Source: Verrucomicrobiota bacterium (GTDB lineage Bacteria; Verrucomicrobiota; Verrucomicrobiia; Opitutales; Opitutaceae). From it: a stretch of DNA of 64,000 nt. The notes under the pieces were generated by a model. It made no database searches and was not told where the DNA came from. It saw nothing but the letters and a program-made list of their open reading frames with translations. Positions within the stretch are counted from its first letter, which is position 1, and each line of letters begins with the position of its first letter. The stretch lies in NCBI GenBank assembly GCA_016222805.1, contig JACRQG010000030.1, positions 135,538 to 199,537 on the forward strand. Reading direction: 5' to 3'. The translations under genes were made by a program, and so were the position numbers. Below are positions 19,680 to 29,509 of this stretch, piece after piece.

Positions 19680-19821
19680 GTTGGGGAAAAGCCAGAGGCG
19701 ATGGATTAGCCAAGTGGCGAAGGGGCCGATGCTCAAGCCCGCCATGTTCTCGTGCTGGCGGGTCTGCCGGGCGCCGCCCGCGACCAACCGTCGACGCGAA
19801 TCTGCCGCCCGCGACGCCTCC

Positions 19822-21837
19822 TCAGCGATTCGACGGCGGCTTGGGGAGCAACTTGGCCACCACGAGCAAGAGGCCGCCCACCACGGCCGCGAGGGAGACC
19901 CAGAAGATCCAGCGCGCCGCCCCGCCACTTGCCCAGAGGCGCTGCGTCCAACTGGTGGGAGCAGGCGGTCCCTCGCTGGCCAGCCGCGCGACGGATTTCT
20001 CCGCGACGAGAATCTGCGGGGCGATCAACGCGAGGTCGTAGCGCGGTGCGGCGGCCTTCGGGTTGCCGAAACACAGCGTCAGCTCCGGCGTGCCACCGTT
20101 CGCGTCCGCCTCCGCGGCGAACAACATCCGCGCCACGGGATAGGCGGCCTGGACGGAGGCCAGTTCGATCGGGGGATTGTCGCCGTTGTCGGTCTCGAGC
20201 AGGAGGACACTTCCCTGGGGGCGGGCGGACAAGGAAAGTGTGAGGGACGCAGCTTGGTCCGGGCGGTGACTCCAGGTGGCGGTGGCGAGCGTGCGCTCGG
20301 TCACCTCGCCGCGGCGCGCGTCGGTCACCCGTTCGTAGAGGCGGAGGTCGCGCTGGAAGAGTGGCGTCGGCGAAACCAGGGTCAGCCGCAAGATGGGCGA
20401 GCCGGCCCGCGGCAGGAGACAGCGCCACCGGCTGACCTGCGGGCGCTTGGGAACAGGCTCGGCGTGGAACTCGATCGCCACGGCGCGCGCGAGCGGCGGG
20501 CGTTCCAGGAGGTACGGCACCTGCAGGCCGTCCTTGAGCAGCCGGAGGTCGGCCAGGCCCGGTTGCGAGTGAGTCAGGATGCCGAGGTCCAGGTCGAGTT
20601 GCTGCACGCCGGCTGTGGCCAGCTGCACCGTCCGGCGGCCGCTCCACGGGGCGGGGTCGAGGGCGGAGCCCCGCGGAAAACGCCCACCGAGGGGAGCCGT
20701 CGCGCGATAACCCGGTTGACGAGTCACGGGTCCGGGCACGAGCGCGCTGGGAGGTGTCGCCCGCAGCGCCGCGGCGAGGGCCGCGACATCGTACCGGGGC
20801 GAAGCCGCCTGCGCGTTGCCGGTGAGCAGGGCAAAGTCGCCCGCAACCGCGGCGTGGAACACGAGCCAGCGGGGCGACTGCCGCGCGGTGATTTGTTCCA
20901 GCGCCAGGGGCGGGCTGTCGCCGTTGGTCACGCGGACCAGCATCTCTTGCGCCGGAACGGTCACGCCTACCGGGATCTCGAGACTGGACGTCGAGGGCAC
21001 GCCTTCGCCGGCGACACGCCAGATCGTCCCAGCGCCCAGCGTGCGCTCGACGGCTGCTTCCTCCCGAAATTCCCGTACCGCGAGTGTCACGGGGCGGGCC
21101 AGCAGCGGTTCACTGGTGGCCACGGCGAGTCTCGCCAACGTGACGTTGGCCCCGCCCAGGTCGACGGTGAGGACCGTCTCGCCGGCGTATTCATCCCGCC
21201 GCAACACGCGGACTTCGAGGGGCCGTGTTTCCTCCGTGGGGGCCTCCCTCCCGCCTGCGTGCAGGAGCGCGCCGGTGAACGGAATCGCGCGTGTCCGGCG
21301 GTCGTCGATCGTCACCCGCAGTCGGGCCGCGGGGCGGCCCGGGAGTTCGAGGCGGAGTTGCTCCGCGCCGAATTGCCGGAACAGCGTCGCTCCCGTTGGC
21401 AGCTTTTCCCAGCGTTCGCCGTCCTGGGAAAGCTCCACCTGCGCCCCCTTGAGGAAGGACGGGCTCGGGGTTGCGAGGGTAACGCCGACGAGCGGACCCG
21501 CCAGGCCCGTCTCGATCAGGAGTTGGGTGAATTCGCCGGCCAGCGAGGCCTGGAAGCCCGCCGGCGCGCGGGTGGTGGGCGGCGCCGTCGGAGCCGGTTG
21601 CGTGAGGGTGTACGGCACTTCGGATCCCCGCGGGTCGAGCAGGCGGAGGTCTTCGAGGTTGGGGCGGGCGGCGCCGAGAGTTGCCGGCGGCAGAGCCAGC
21701 TTGATCAGCCCGGGCTGTTCGACGCGCAGCGTCTGCCGAAACTGCCAAGCCTCGGTCTCCAGGGCGCGGAGAGAGGGCACCGCCAGCAGGACGGCACCGA
21801 GGCTGGTCAGCCAACGTTCACGGTTTCGGCGGATCAT
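19822..21837 (-). CDS. DUF3999 domain protein
   Basis: A 671-residue exported and membrane-anchored protein. From the ATG at 21837 it has a signal-like segment (WLTSLGAVLLAVPSLRAL), a long beta-rich region typical of DUF3999 ('FRQTLRVEQPGLIKLALPPA', 'NLEDLRLLDPRGSEVPYTLT'), and a single C-terminal membrane helix (WIFWVSLAAVVGGLLLVVAKLLPK). The start overlaps the last 20 bases of the DUF2339 gene, so the two are translationally linked. DUF3999 and DUF2339 genes are commonly adjacent in Gram-negative bacteria and may form a cell-envelope complex; no reaction is known. Earlier in-frame starts inside DUF2339 are unlikely. Confidence 0.85.
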   Translation of the reverse strand: MIRRNRERWLTSLGAVLLAVPSLRALETEAWQFRQTLRVEQPGLIKLALPPATLGAARPNLEDLRLLDPRGSEVPYTLTQPAPTAPPTTRAPAGFQASLAGEFTQLLIETGLAGPLVGVTLATPSPSFLKGAQVELSQDGERWEKLPTGATLFRQFGAEQLRLELPGRPAARLRVTIDDRRTRAIPFTGALLHAGGREAPTEETRPLEVRVLRRDEYAGETVLTVDLGGANVTLARLAVATSEPLLARPVTLAVREFREEAAVERTLGAGTIWRVAGEGVPSTSSLEIPVGVTVPAQEMLVRVTNGDSPPLALEQITARQSPRWLVFHAAVAGDFALLTGNAQAASPRYDVAALAAALRATPPSALVPGPVTRQPGYRATAPLGGRFPRGSALDPAPWSGRRTVQLATAGVQQLDLDLGILTHSQPGLADLRLLKDGLQVPYLLERPPLARAVAIEFHAEPVPKRPQVSRWRCLLPRAGSPILRLTLVSPTPLFQRDLRLYERVTDARRGEVTERTLATATWSHRPDQAASLTLSLSARPQGSVLLLETDNGDNPPIELASVQAAYPVARMLFAAEADANGGTPELTLCFGNPKAAAPRYDLALIAPQILVAEKSVARLASEGPPAPTSWTQRLWASGGAARWIFWVSLAAVVGGLLLVVAKLLPKPPSNR

Positions 21838-24800
21838 GTTTCTCGATGTAGGGCAGGAAACGTTGGTAGGCGAACGAGGCGAGAGTGGCGATGACCGCCA
21901 CGGCCAGCAGCGCTCCGACGCGGTAGAGGGCGTCGAGCCGGGCGAGGTCATGGAAGAACAGCTTGAGCACCACGGTGCCGAGGAGGGCCAGGGCGGCATA
22001 GCGGCCCAGCGGCGCGCGTTTCCAGATGCTGAACAGGAGGAGGCTGAGGGCGAAGAGGGCCCACGCGATCGTGTAGGTCATGTCGCGGCCGAAGTTCCCG
22101 GAGAACGTGAAAACCAGCACGCGCTGCCCCGGCTCGCTGAAGAAGTCGGCGATCTCGATGTTGAGGAGCAGAAACGCCAGGATCACCCCGCCGGTCACCA
22201 GACCATGTGGAACGTGTGGCCAGAGTGGCGCCCAGGTCGGTGCGAGGGCAAAGGCCGGAACCGGGGCCGCGGACAGCCAGCGGGCTCCGATCCACAGGCA
22301 GGCTGCCACGGTGGCGTACGCGTAGAGGTACCAGTTGAGCACGGGCATTCCGCCGCGCGCGTGGTAGCTGAGCACCGCGGGGTTGAGCGCCAGCCGGGCA
22401 AACGCGGTGACGAGCAAACCGATCCCGATGACGGGCAGGGCGGCGTGCGGCACGCGGCGATACAGCCACAGCAGCGCCGCGCCTTCGAGCGCCCAGCCCA
22501 GGGTCAGCCATTGCCGCTCGAATTGGATGGGAAAGATGAGGGTGATGAACAGGAGCGCCACGCCCCCGAATGCGGCCAGCCGGTTCAGCCGCGCCTTTCC
22601 GTCGGCGGGTTCCACCCGGGCCACCACCGCCAGGCTGGCCAGGGGCGGCAGCGCGAAGAGCGCGGGCCAGATTCCGGGAAAATCGTGCGGCCAGGCCTTG
22701 GTCAGGGTGCCGTGCACCAGCGGAAAGTGCGCCGCGCCTGAAAGGGCCGCCACGACCCACGGACCGGAGGTCGATGAGAATTGACGAGCGAAAACAAACG
22801 GAAACACGGCAAAGACCGCGTGGAAGAGCAGGAACCAGCCAAGCGGAATGCTCGCGTGGCCAATCGAAAAGCTCCGCGCATGCCAGGAATACTCCAACGC
22901 GGCGACCCCGGCCAGCGCGCAGGCGGGCAGCCAGCCGAGGGCTTCCGTCTCCGCTTCCCGCCCTGCCGGGACACCCGCAACCGCGGAGCGCAGCAGCAGC
23001 ACCGTCAGGCCCAGCAGCAGCACGACGAGCAGAAGAGCGAGTCCAAAGAGGGGCGATGGATCCGGCAGCGACACGCGCGCCGTCATCAGGATCAGGAGCA
23101 CGAAGGGCAGCAGCGCCGACATGGCGGGGAGGGCGGCTCGCTGGGCTCCAGGCAAACCGGCGCCCTCGCCGCGGTTACCCAGTCGCTGGGCGAAAAAGAG
23201 TCCCGCGCCAAAGAAGATCACCGCGAACCCGCCCACCACGACCAGCATGCCCGCGGTCACGCCACCGGCTGCCGGCGCTTGCAGGATCCAGACTGCCGCG
23301 GCGAGGAGCGTCAGGACCAGGGTCGCCCCCACCGCCGCCAATGAGGCGGCCAACAACGCCACTCCCATGGCCAGCAGGTCGACCAGAAGCACGCACGGCC
23401 AGAACAGCAGGGTTACTTCCCGCAGCCGGGCCAGGGGCAGCAGCAACAGGATCAGCGTTATCGGCGGGAACAGCTGGCTCCAGAGGTTCGGGGCGGAGGC
23501 GGGTCGCCGGCGTTCGAGCACGAGCGGGAAGACCGTGTGCAGGGCGGCGAAGGCGAGGCAGAAGCCGAGGGCCCAGGGCAGCAGCGGTTCCGTCAGACGA
23601 GTGCCCATCCAGCCGGCCAGCACAGAGAACACGGCCAGACCGGCGCCGACGTGCAGTTTGGGCCAGTCTTCGTCAAACCACGCCACGGCCAGCAGGCACA
23701 GGTCCGCGGCCAGCAGGAAGCCCAGCAACAAGCCAGGGCGTGCGGCCACCTCGGCCTTGCCGAGGAAGAGCAGCGCCAGCAGCACGGCCACGAACGGAAG
23801 CGTCACCGCCGCCAGCGCGATTTCGCGCGCGGAGCGGCCCAGCTTCGCCGCGAGAAAGTACGCCGCCAGGAACAGCACGCAGAAGCCAAGGCAGATGGCC
23901 ATGGCCGTCGGGGCGAGTTCCGCGGTGCAGCGCTCCACCGTCCAGGCCACCAGCACAAACGCCGTGGCCGCCGCGGCCAGGGCGGCCAACGCGGGCGGTT
24001 CCGCGATCCAGGCCAGGACGAGCAGGCAGAGGCAGGCAGGCAGCACCACCGCGAAGATCAGTCCGGGGCGCGCGCCGAGGGGCGCCAGGTTCGTGAAGTA
24101 GAGGGCCAGACCGAAGCCTGCCAGCGCGAGGGCCACGGCAGACCAGCGCAGTTCCGGGGTGAGCGCCCCCCGTCTCCGGGCCACCACCACCGCGGCCAGG
24201 AACAACCCTGCGAAGACGATGCCCACGAGGGCCGCGGTCTCCGCGCGTTCCGGATTGAAGTGCCGCTCCATCCAGCCGAGCAGCGTGACCAGCGTGCCGG
24301 TGGCGCCCAGCGGCACCAGGTAGTCCCAGCGCCGGTGCAGGGCCACCGCAATGAGCCCCGCGTCAAGCAGGGCGATGTAGCCGAAGAGACCGACGGGATT
24401 GTATTGTCCCGAGCTGGCCAGCACCGGCGTGAGGAAGCCACCCAGGATGCCCAGCACGGCGACCACCTGGGCCTCCAGCCGCACCGCCAGCAGGAATGCC
24501 GCCGTGGTGATCAACACCATCAGGAGAAAGGTCGGCACCGGGCCAAAGAAAGGGAAGTGATAGACGGCGCGGCAGGCGAACGTGACCGTGTACAGGCTGA
24601 CGATACCGGTGGCGATCAGCGTCTGGGACGTGACCGCATAGCGCACGCGATCGATCCGGAGCCCGCCGACCACGAGACCGAGGGCCACGACAAAGCCGAT
24701 GGCCACCCGGGCCTCCGGCGGCACCAGGTCGTGCTCGAAGGAGTACTTAACAAAGAAGGCGATCGCGAGCAACCCGGCGAGGCCGCCAAGCCAGGCAAAG

Positions 24801-25306
24801 AGCTTCGCCCCCATGAACTGTTCCCAGTTGATCCGGAGCGACTCCGGCTCCCGGGCAGGTGGGGGCGCCGGCGGCGGCTCCATGGGGGGTGGCGGGGGCG
24901 CGGCGAGGACCGGTTCCGGGTCGCGCCGGAGGGCGGCGGCGGGCACCGGTTCGGGCGGCGGCAGCTCCGGGGTGGGGGCGGGCTCCGACAGCGGCGGTGG
25001 GATGTCCCTCGTGACTGAGGCGACCGACGGTGCCGGCACGTCGATCGGGGCGGGAGGCGGTGGCGCCGCGGGGGCCGCCACCGGCGGTTCCCGGAAAAGC
25101 GGGGCATCGGGCGCAACGAGAGGCGCTGGTGTCTCCGGCGGTTGATCCCGGCGGAGTTGGAGCAACTCCAACTCCAGCTGCCGGATCTTTCTTTCCTGCG
25201 CTTCCTGCTGCTGGCGGAGGGCGGAGACGCGCAGCAGCGTCCAGATCGGAAAAACCACCAACACGCAGAAAAGGAACAGCGCGAGAAGGAGCGCGACGGC
25301 GGACAT
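21818..25306 (-). CDS. DUF2339 polytopic membrane protein
   Basis: Very hydrophobic 1162-residue inner-membrane protein. It has an N-terminal membrane helix (SAVALLLALFLFCVLVVFPI), a short coiled coil ('LRQQQEAQERKIRQLELELL'), a proline/alanine-rich linker (about 55-155), then 'WEQFMGAKLFAWLGGLAGLL', the start of the DUF2339 core, and more than 25 predicted membrane segments to the C-terminus. Function is unknown; it forms a two-gene operon with the DUF3999 gene, which it overlaps. The ATG at 25306 directly precedes the first helix. Confidence 0.9.
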   Translation of the reverse strand: MSAVALLLALFLFCVLVVFPIWTLLRVSALRQQQEAQERKIRQLELELLQLRRDQPPETPAPLVAPDAPLFREPPVAAPAAPPPPAPIDVPAPSVASVTRDIPPPLSEPAPTPELPPPEPVPAAALRRDPEPVLAAPPPPPMEPPPAPPPAREPESLRINWEQFMGAKLFAWLGGLAGLLAIAFFVKYSFEHDLVPPEARVAIGFVVALGLVVGGLRIDRVRYAVTSQTLIATGIVSLYTVTFACRAVYHFPFFGPVPTFLLMVLITTAAFLLAVRLEAQVVAVLGILGGFLTPVLASSGQYNPVGLFGYIALLDAGLIAVALHRRWDYLVPLGATGTLVTLLGWMERHFNPERAETAALVGIVFAGLFLAAVVVARRRGALTPELRWSAVALALAGFGLALYFTNLAPLGARPGLIFAVVLPACLCLLVLAWIAEPPALAALAAAATAFVLVAWTVERCTAELAPTAMAICLGFCVLFLAAYFLAAKLGRSAREIALAAVTLPFVAVLLALLFLGKAEVAARPGLLLGFLLAADLCLLAVAWFDEDWPKLHVGAGLAVFSVLAGWMGTRLTEPLLPWALGFCLAFAALHTVFPLVLERRRPASAPNLWSQLFPPITLILLLLPLARLREVTLLFWPCVLLVDLLAMGVALLAASLAAVGATLVLTLLAAAVWILQAPAAGGVTAGMLVVVGGFAVIFFGAGLFFAQRLGNRGEGAGLPGAQRAALPAMSALLPFVLLILMTARVSLPDPSPLFGLALLLVVLLLGLTVLLLRSAVAGVPAGREAETEALGWLPACALAGVAALEYSWHARSFSIGHASIPLGWFLLFHAVFAVFPFVFARQFSSTSGPWVVAALSGAAHFPLVHGTLTKAWPHDFPGIWPALFALPPLASLAVVARVEPADGKARLNRLAAFGGVALLFITLIFPIQFERQWLTLGWALEGAALLWLYRRVPHAALPVIGIGLLVTAFARLALNPAVLSYHARGGMPVLNWYLYAYATVAACLWIGARWLSAAPVPAFALAPTWAPLWPHVPHGLVTGGVILAFLLLNIEIADFFSEPGQRVLVFTFSGNFGRDMTYTIAWALFALSLLLFSIWKRAPLGRYAALALLGTVVLKLFFHDLARLDALYRVGALLAVAVIATLASFAYQRFLPYIEKHDPPKP

Positions 25307-25368
25307 GCGTGCGGAGGACTCCGGCAGGTCTGCCCGGGAGTCGCACCCATGGCAAGCCCGCCGCCGCC

Positions 25369-25490
25369 GGGGTCAGGTCCCTGCCGATTGGGAAGCGGCC
25401 GCCAAGGCGGCCCGCCAGGAAGGGGCCATGTCGTGAATCGTGAATCCAGCGGAGGGATTCATTCCGACTGGCGATTCACTGCCTGACCCC
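25369..25490. repeat. Candidate MITE/REP element with GGGGTCAGG...CCTGACCCC ends
   Basis: Terminal inverted repeats GGGGTCAGG (25369-25377) and CCTGACCCC (25482-25490) bound about 120 bp in the gap between the DUF2339 gene and the next minus-strand gene. Inside is a smaller inverted repeat (GAATCC...GGATTC around 25442-25460). Ends of this kind are often seen around IS200-like/RAYT transposases in many phyla. No transposase lies in the window, so this would be a non-autonomous copy. Confidence 0.45.
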
Positions 25491-25591
25491 ATGGGTCCCC
25501 GCGGCGGAAATATTCGTGCCGGGCTTCGGCCGCGTTGCCGGGGAGATGGGCGGGAAGCCGTCGGGGAGTTCCGCGAAGCTTCCAGGACTGG

Positions 25592-27499
25592 TCAGTCCCG
25601 ATTCGCGGCGGCACCCGCCTTCCTTTTTCCCTTTCTCTCCCTGCCGGTCTCGTTTGCTTTTTCCGCCTTGGGGGGCCTCGGCTCCTTGTCCGAGACCTTG
25701 TAGTTGGTCGGAGGGAGCAGCACGGGCGTCTCGAGCCTGCCCCGGTTAACTTCGATCAGGCTGAAGATGTCGTCCTGGTCGTCCGTGTTCACCAGGGCGA
25801 AGTCTGCGCCCTTGCGCCCTCCCTGGCGCAACACGGCGTCCATCACCGTGACCGTCTCGTGGTGCCACTGCCGGTCGCCCTTGCCGGTGACGGCCAGCGC
25901 GGTTTTCATGCCGGCGGAGCCCGCATCGTACTCCAGCCGCCAGGTTGATCCCGCCGTGGCGTCGTACCACACGACCGTCACGGTCATCACCTTCGGATCG
26001 GTGCCTTGAGCGAAGCCTTCGTGTAGTTGGAAGGACATCACGTCCTTGCCGGAGGCGTGCTCGAAGCCGCGGGCGAAGCGGGAGTAGATGGAGGAGGTCT
26101 TCGTGATCGGGCCGCCGATGCGCCAGAGGGGAATCGAGGTGGCATCGGCGTCGATTTGGGAAAGGAAGCGGCCGTAGTTGTCGGGCCAGATGTCCCAGCC
26201 CACGTCGTTGAAGCCGCGCTGGGTGTCCCGTTGCCGGACCTGACCCAGCAAGAGTGCCTTCCTGTCCTCCACGGCCGCGCCCTGTTTCGCAAAGGCCGCG
26301 ACGATCTTCTCCATGCGCGCCACGTTGCCGGGGAAGGCCGGGCCGAACTCCGCCTCGGGATACGCCGTGGTGTCGGCGGCATCGAGGCCCTTGTGCAACG
26401 CGCAGAAGGCGCCGGTAGCGGTCTCCGGCCGGATCTGCCCCGCGTAGCGATTGAAGAAGTGGAAGGCATAGTCGAAGCCCTGTTCCTTGCAGGCCTCCAT
26501 CGCGCTGGAGGAGATGTCCCAAATGCTCTGGCCGCCTTGCAGGCCGGTGAGGGCACCCCAGTAGAAGCTGAGGGGGACGTTCAGTTGGTACCACGCGCGC
26601 TGCCACGTCTGGTCCATCTCCGAGCGGGCGAAGAGCGGGGTGCCTTTTGCGGCGACGAGCCGCGGTTGCCAGGTCTGGATTTTGCTCCGCTCGCCGCTCA
26701 GGTGGTGCCCGCGTCCGCTGCCGGCGATTTTGATTCCGAGGCCCCCCTTGGCGTTGGCCATCACCCATTCCCACTCGATGGTGAAGCCGCGGCCACCGGC
26801 CGCCTCGTCGCCCGGCGCGACATTGTTGAACAACAGGCTGATGGGAGGTTCGCCAGGAGCGCGCTGGAAGGTCTGCACGAACACCTCGAAAGCCCACAGG
26901 CGAAATTCCCGCCACTCGGGTGACCGGACGGGGAGGTCGTATTTCTTCTCGATCACGTCGCCCTTGTAGGCGCACTCATCGCCCGTGCATCCGGTCTTCA
27001 CCTGGATGAATGCGATGCGCTCCTGCTTTTCCTTCGGGTAGGTGCGTAGATGTTTCCCAAGTTCGGTGATCAGTCGCTGGAAGAAGGATCGGTAGGCTGG
27101 GGACGGATAGAACGGATAGACCGGCCAATTGTCGTGAATCTGGTTGTCGGTCTTCACGGCAGGAACGCCCTGCAGGTAGATCCAGCTGGGCGCGTCCGGC
27201 CCCACGTTCAGGGAAAGGTAGATGAACTGTTTTTTCGCGACGGCGCTTTCCATCGCGCGGTCCAGGGCGCTCCAGTCGAAGACGCCGGGCCTCGGTTCGA
27301 CGGAGGCCCAATCCTGGTTGAACGCGAGGCCCTTGAGGAAGGGATACTCCTGAGGATCGTATGTGCTGCCCCGATCCCAGACGCCGAAGGAGTTGGCGGG
27401 CGGAGAGGCTGGCAGTGGCAACACGAATCCGGGGGCGAGCAGTCCGGCGAAACCCAGTGCCTGGGCGGCGCGAGCGAATTGGCGGACGATGACGTGCAT
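25592..27499 (-). CDS. Secreted TIM-barrel glycosidase-like protein
   Basis: A 635-residue exported protein. The ATG at 27499 gives a signal peptide (MHVIVRQFARAAQALGFAGL). The following region looks like a (beta/alpha)8 glycosidase of the GH42/GH5 kind: 'FLKGLAFNQDWASVEPRPGV' then 'FDWSALDRAM', as in retaining enzymes where the fold begins with 'W..iEP..G.ydw..lD'. Later parts are 'RIAFIQVKTGCTGDECAYKG' and 'FDYAFHFFNRYAG'. I cannot assign catalytic glutamates or a substrate. The C-terminal about 130 residues look beta-rich and end in a basic tail (RERKGKRKAGAAANRD). It follows the CocE-type gene by 105 bp in the same direction. Confidence 0.7.
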   Translation of the reverse strand: MHVIVRQFARAAQALGFAGLLAPGFVLPLPASPPANSFGVWDRGSTYDPQEYPFLKGLAFNQDWASVEPRPGVFDWSALDRAMESAVAKKQFIYLSLNVGPDAPSWIYLQGVPAVKTDNQIHDNWPVYPFYPSPAYRSFFQRLITELGKHLRTYPKEKQERIAFIQVKTGCTGDECAYKGDVIEKKYDLPVRSPEWREFRLWAFEVFVQTFQRAPGEPPISLLFNNVAPGDEAAGGRGFTIEWEWVMANAKGGLGIKIAGSGRGHHLSGERSKIQTWQPRLVAAKGTPLFARSEMDQTWQRAWYQLNVPLSFYWGALTGLQGGQSIWDISSSAMEACKEQGFDYAFHFFNRYAGQIRPETATGAFCALHKGLDAADTTAYPEAEFGPAFPGNVARMEKIVAAFAKQGAAVEDRKALLLGQVRQRDTQRGFNDVGWDIWPDNYGRFLSQIDADATSIPLWRIGGPITKTSSIYSRFARGFEHASGKDVMSFQLHEGFAQGTDPKVMTVTVVWYDATAGSTWRLEYDAGSAGMKTALAVTGKGDRQWHHETVTVMDAVLRQGGRKGADFALVNTDDQDDIFSLIEVNRGRLETPVLLPPTNYKVSDKEPRPPKAEKANETGRERKGKRKAGAAANRD

Positions 27500-27604
27500 G
27501 GGCGGATAATGGTCGGCGGGGGGAGGAGAGGGAAGCCCGGGGCCTGTCGTTGGTGTTCGGAGTGAGGACGCGATGCCGCGCGCCGGGCCCAACGGCGAGG
27601 GCCC

Positions 27605-29509
27605 TCAGCGGGCGGGGATCACCGGCAGGAGAACGTGCGAGGGATGGTCCCGATCGTGCAGGATCGTGTTTGTGGCGGTGACGAGGCGGCGGTGATCGCC
27701 CAGCGGTTCCCCCGTGTTGGGGTTCACGTCGAAACGCGGGAAGTTGCTGCTCGAGATATCGACGCGGATGCGGTGGCCGCGCTTGAACACATTGGCGGTG
27801 GGGTAGAGCTTGATCGTGAACGGATACACGGTGCCGGGCGTCATCAGCTTCTCCTCCTTGAGCGACTCGCGGAAGCGTGCCCGCACGATGCCGTCGCCGA
27901 GGTTGAGATCGAAACCACCGGGAAAGTCGGGGCTGGGCGGATACACGTCGATCAGCTTGGCGGTGAAGTCGGTGTCGACGGCCGAGGAGCTCGCCCACAG
28001 TTTCACCTCGATTTCGCCGGTCACCTCGAGGTCGGCGGCGAGGGGCTCCGTCTGGAAAACCAGCACGTCGTTGCGCGCGGCGAGTGGGATCGGCTTGGGC
28101 CAGTTCCAGAATTCCGGCCCGCCGCGCTGGTTCCACGCCCCCTGCTGCAGGATGTCGTTGTGGGAGGAAATGTTTCCCCCGAGGGTGGGCACGGGGTCGC
28201 GCGGATCGTAGACAAAGCTCGTGGCGGCGGCGGTGGTGGCGGGAGGCTGTTCCGCCAGTGATCCGCCCGCCTGCAGGTAGTAGGGGGTGGCGCGGGCGCG
28301 GGCGAGGGGCCACTCGTGTTCTTCGCGCCAGCGGCCCCCGTGGTAGAGCCGACCGTCCTTCGTCTTGTGACCGTCGCCGGTGCCCATGATGAAGAGCCGG
28401 ACCTTGGTGGCAAACGGCGCCGCCCGGCCGACGGCGTTGGCCGCGCCCTTCAGCCAGTGATCGAACCACTCGCGGCGCCAGGCGAGTTCGTCGGCGATGG
28501 CCGCCTCGGCTCCAAACTCCACCTGGCCATGCGCGGAGCGGGCCTGCGCGCCGTGGATCCAGGGGCCCATGATGAGATAGACCGGGCTCTTGAGTGTGCG
28601 CGTGAGCGCCACGAAGTTGGCCGTGGTGTTGCCGGCCCAGGAGTCGTACCAGCCGCCGACGAGATAGACCGGCAAGTCCTGGTAGCGCTCAGGGAAGTCG
28701 ACGATGTTGTTCTGTTCCCAAAACGCGTCGTTCGCGCCGTGGCGCATCGCCTCGATGAGCCAGTCCTCGAATTCGGGCGCCAGTTTCAACGGCGTCGTGC
28801 CGCGGCGCACCGGCAGCAGGCGGAGATAATCGAAACGGTGATCCGCCATTTCCTTCAGGACGGCGGCCGTGGCCGGGTCGCGTGCGGCGCGGCTGCCGCG
28901 ACCGGCGTTGAGCATGATCCAGTTCCAGAACCGCATCTCGAAGGCGCCGGCGTTGCGCAGGCTCTGGCGCCCCATGTTCGCGACCGCATCCACAGGGATG
29001 ACCGTGACCAGTTGCGGCACCTTCTCCATCGCCATCGCGTGTTGTGTGCCGCCGACATAGGAGGTGCCGACCATGCCAATCCGGCCGTTGGACCACGGTT
29101 GCGCAGCGATCCACGCAGCACAGTCGGCGCCGTCGCGCCCATCATCGGTCAGCCAATGCCAGACGCCTTCGGACGCGTAGCGTCCACGGGTATCCTGGGC
29201 GACGAAGACGTAGCCATGGCGGGCAAAGTACTGGCCGAAAGTTCGGGCACCGGACTTGCCGTACGGCGTGCGCGTCAGGATGACGGGTAGTTTCCCCTCC
29301 ACCGGTCTGCCGTCGCGCGCTGGCAGGTACACATCGGTGGCCAGGTGGATGCCATCGCGCATGGGCACCTTCTGGTCGGCCCGGAGCACAACCGAAGGGT
29401 CGGCGGCGCGTAGCGCGGCCGGCAGCAGCGCCGCGAAGAGGAGAACCAGACGTGGCCAGCAGGGGTAGGACGGTGCGAGGGGACGTCTTCGAAGGGAGGC
29501 AGGGTTCAT
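27605..29509 (-). CDS. CocE/NonD-family alpha/beta hydrolase (X-Pro dipeptidyl-peptidase-like)
   Basis: Secreted serine hydrolase, 634 residues. After a signal segment (WPRLVLLFAALLPAALRAAD) comes the S15/CocE fold: 'VPMRDGIHLATDVYLPARDG', 'YGKSGARTFGQYFARHGYVF', 'VAQDTRGRYASEG'. The catalytic Ser is in 'GMVGTSYVGGTQ', the Asp in 'GGWYDSW', the His in 'MGPWIHGAQ'. The C-terminal jelly-roll domain is present ('RIRVDISSSNFPRFDVNPNT'). Relatives cleave esters or proline dipeptides; the substrate is unknown. The ATG at 29509 overlaps the stop codon of a decayed upstream gene (ATGA), which supports this start. Confidence 0.92.
   Translation of the reverse strand: MNPASLRRRPLAPSYPCWPRLVLLFAALLPAALRAADPSVVLRADQKVPMRDGIHLATDVYLPARDGRPVEGKLPVILTRTPYGKSGARTFGQYFARHGYVFVAQDTRGRYASEGVWHWLTDDGRDGADCAAWIAAQPWSNGRIGMVGTSYVGGTQHAMAMEKVPQLVTVIPVDAVANMGRQSLRNAGAFEMRFWNWIMLNAGRGSRAARDPATAAVLKEMADHRFDYLRLLPVRRGTTPLKLAPEFEDWLIEAMRHGANDAFWEQNNIVDFPERYQDLPVYLVGGWYDSWAGNTTANFVALTRTLKSPVYLIMGPWIHGAQARSAHGQVEFGAEAAIADELAWRREWFDHWLKGAANAVGRAAPFATKVRLFIMGTGDGHKTKDGRLYHGGRWREEHEWPLARARATPYYLQAGGSLAEQPPATTAAATSFVYDPRDPVPTLGGNISSHNDILQQGAWNQRGGPEFWNWPKPIPLAARNDVLVFQTEPLAADLEVTGEIEVKLWASSSAVDTDFTAKLIDVYPPSPDFPGGFDLNLGDGIVRARFRESLKEEKLMTPGTVYPFTIKLYPTANVFKRGHRIRVDISSSNFPRFDVNPNTGEPLGDHRRLVTATNTILHDRDHPSHVLLPVIPAR

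Noticed and set aside
15336-19709. Very long open frame (about 1450 codons) on the plus strand opposite the CotH-type gene
   Set aside because: Its translation is low-complexity and rich in Gly, Arg, Val and Ala with no domain marks, while the minus strand gives recognisable domains. It arises from GC-biased third positions of the real gene. The same holds for plus-strand frames at 9131-10828, 11102-13675, 19174-21894 and 23537-25018.
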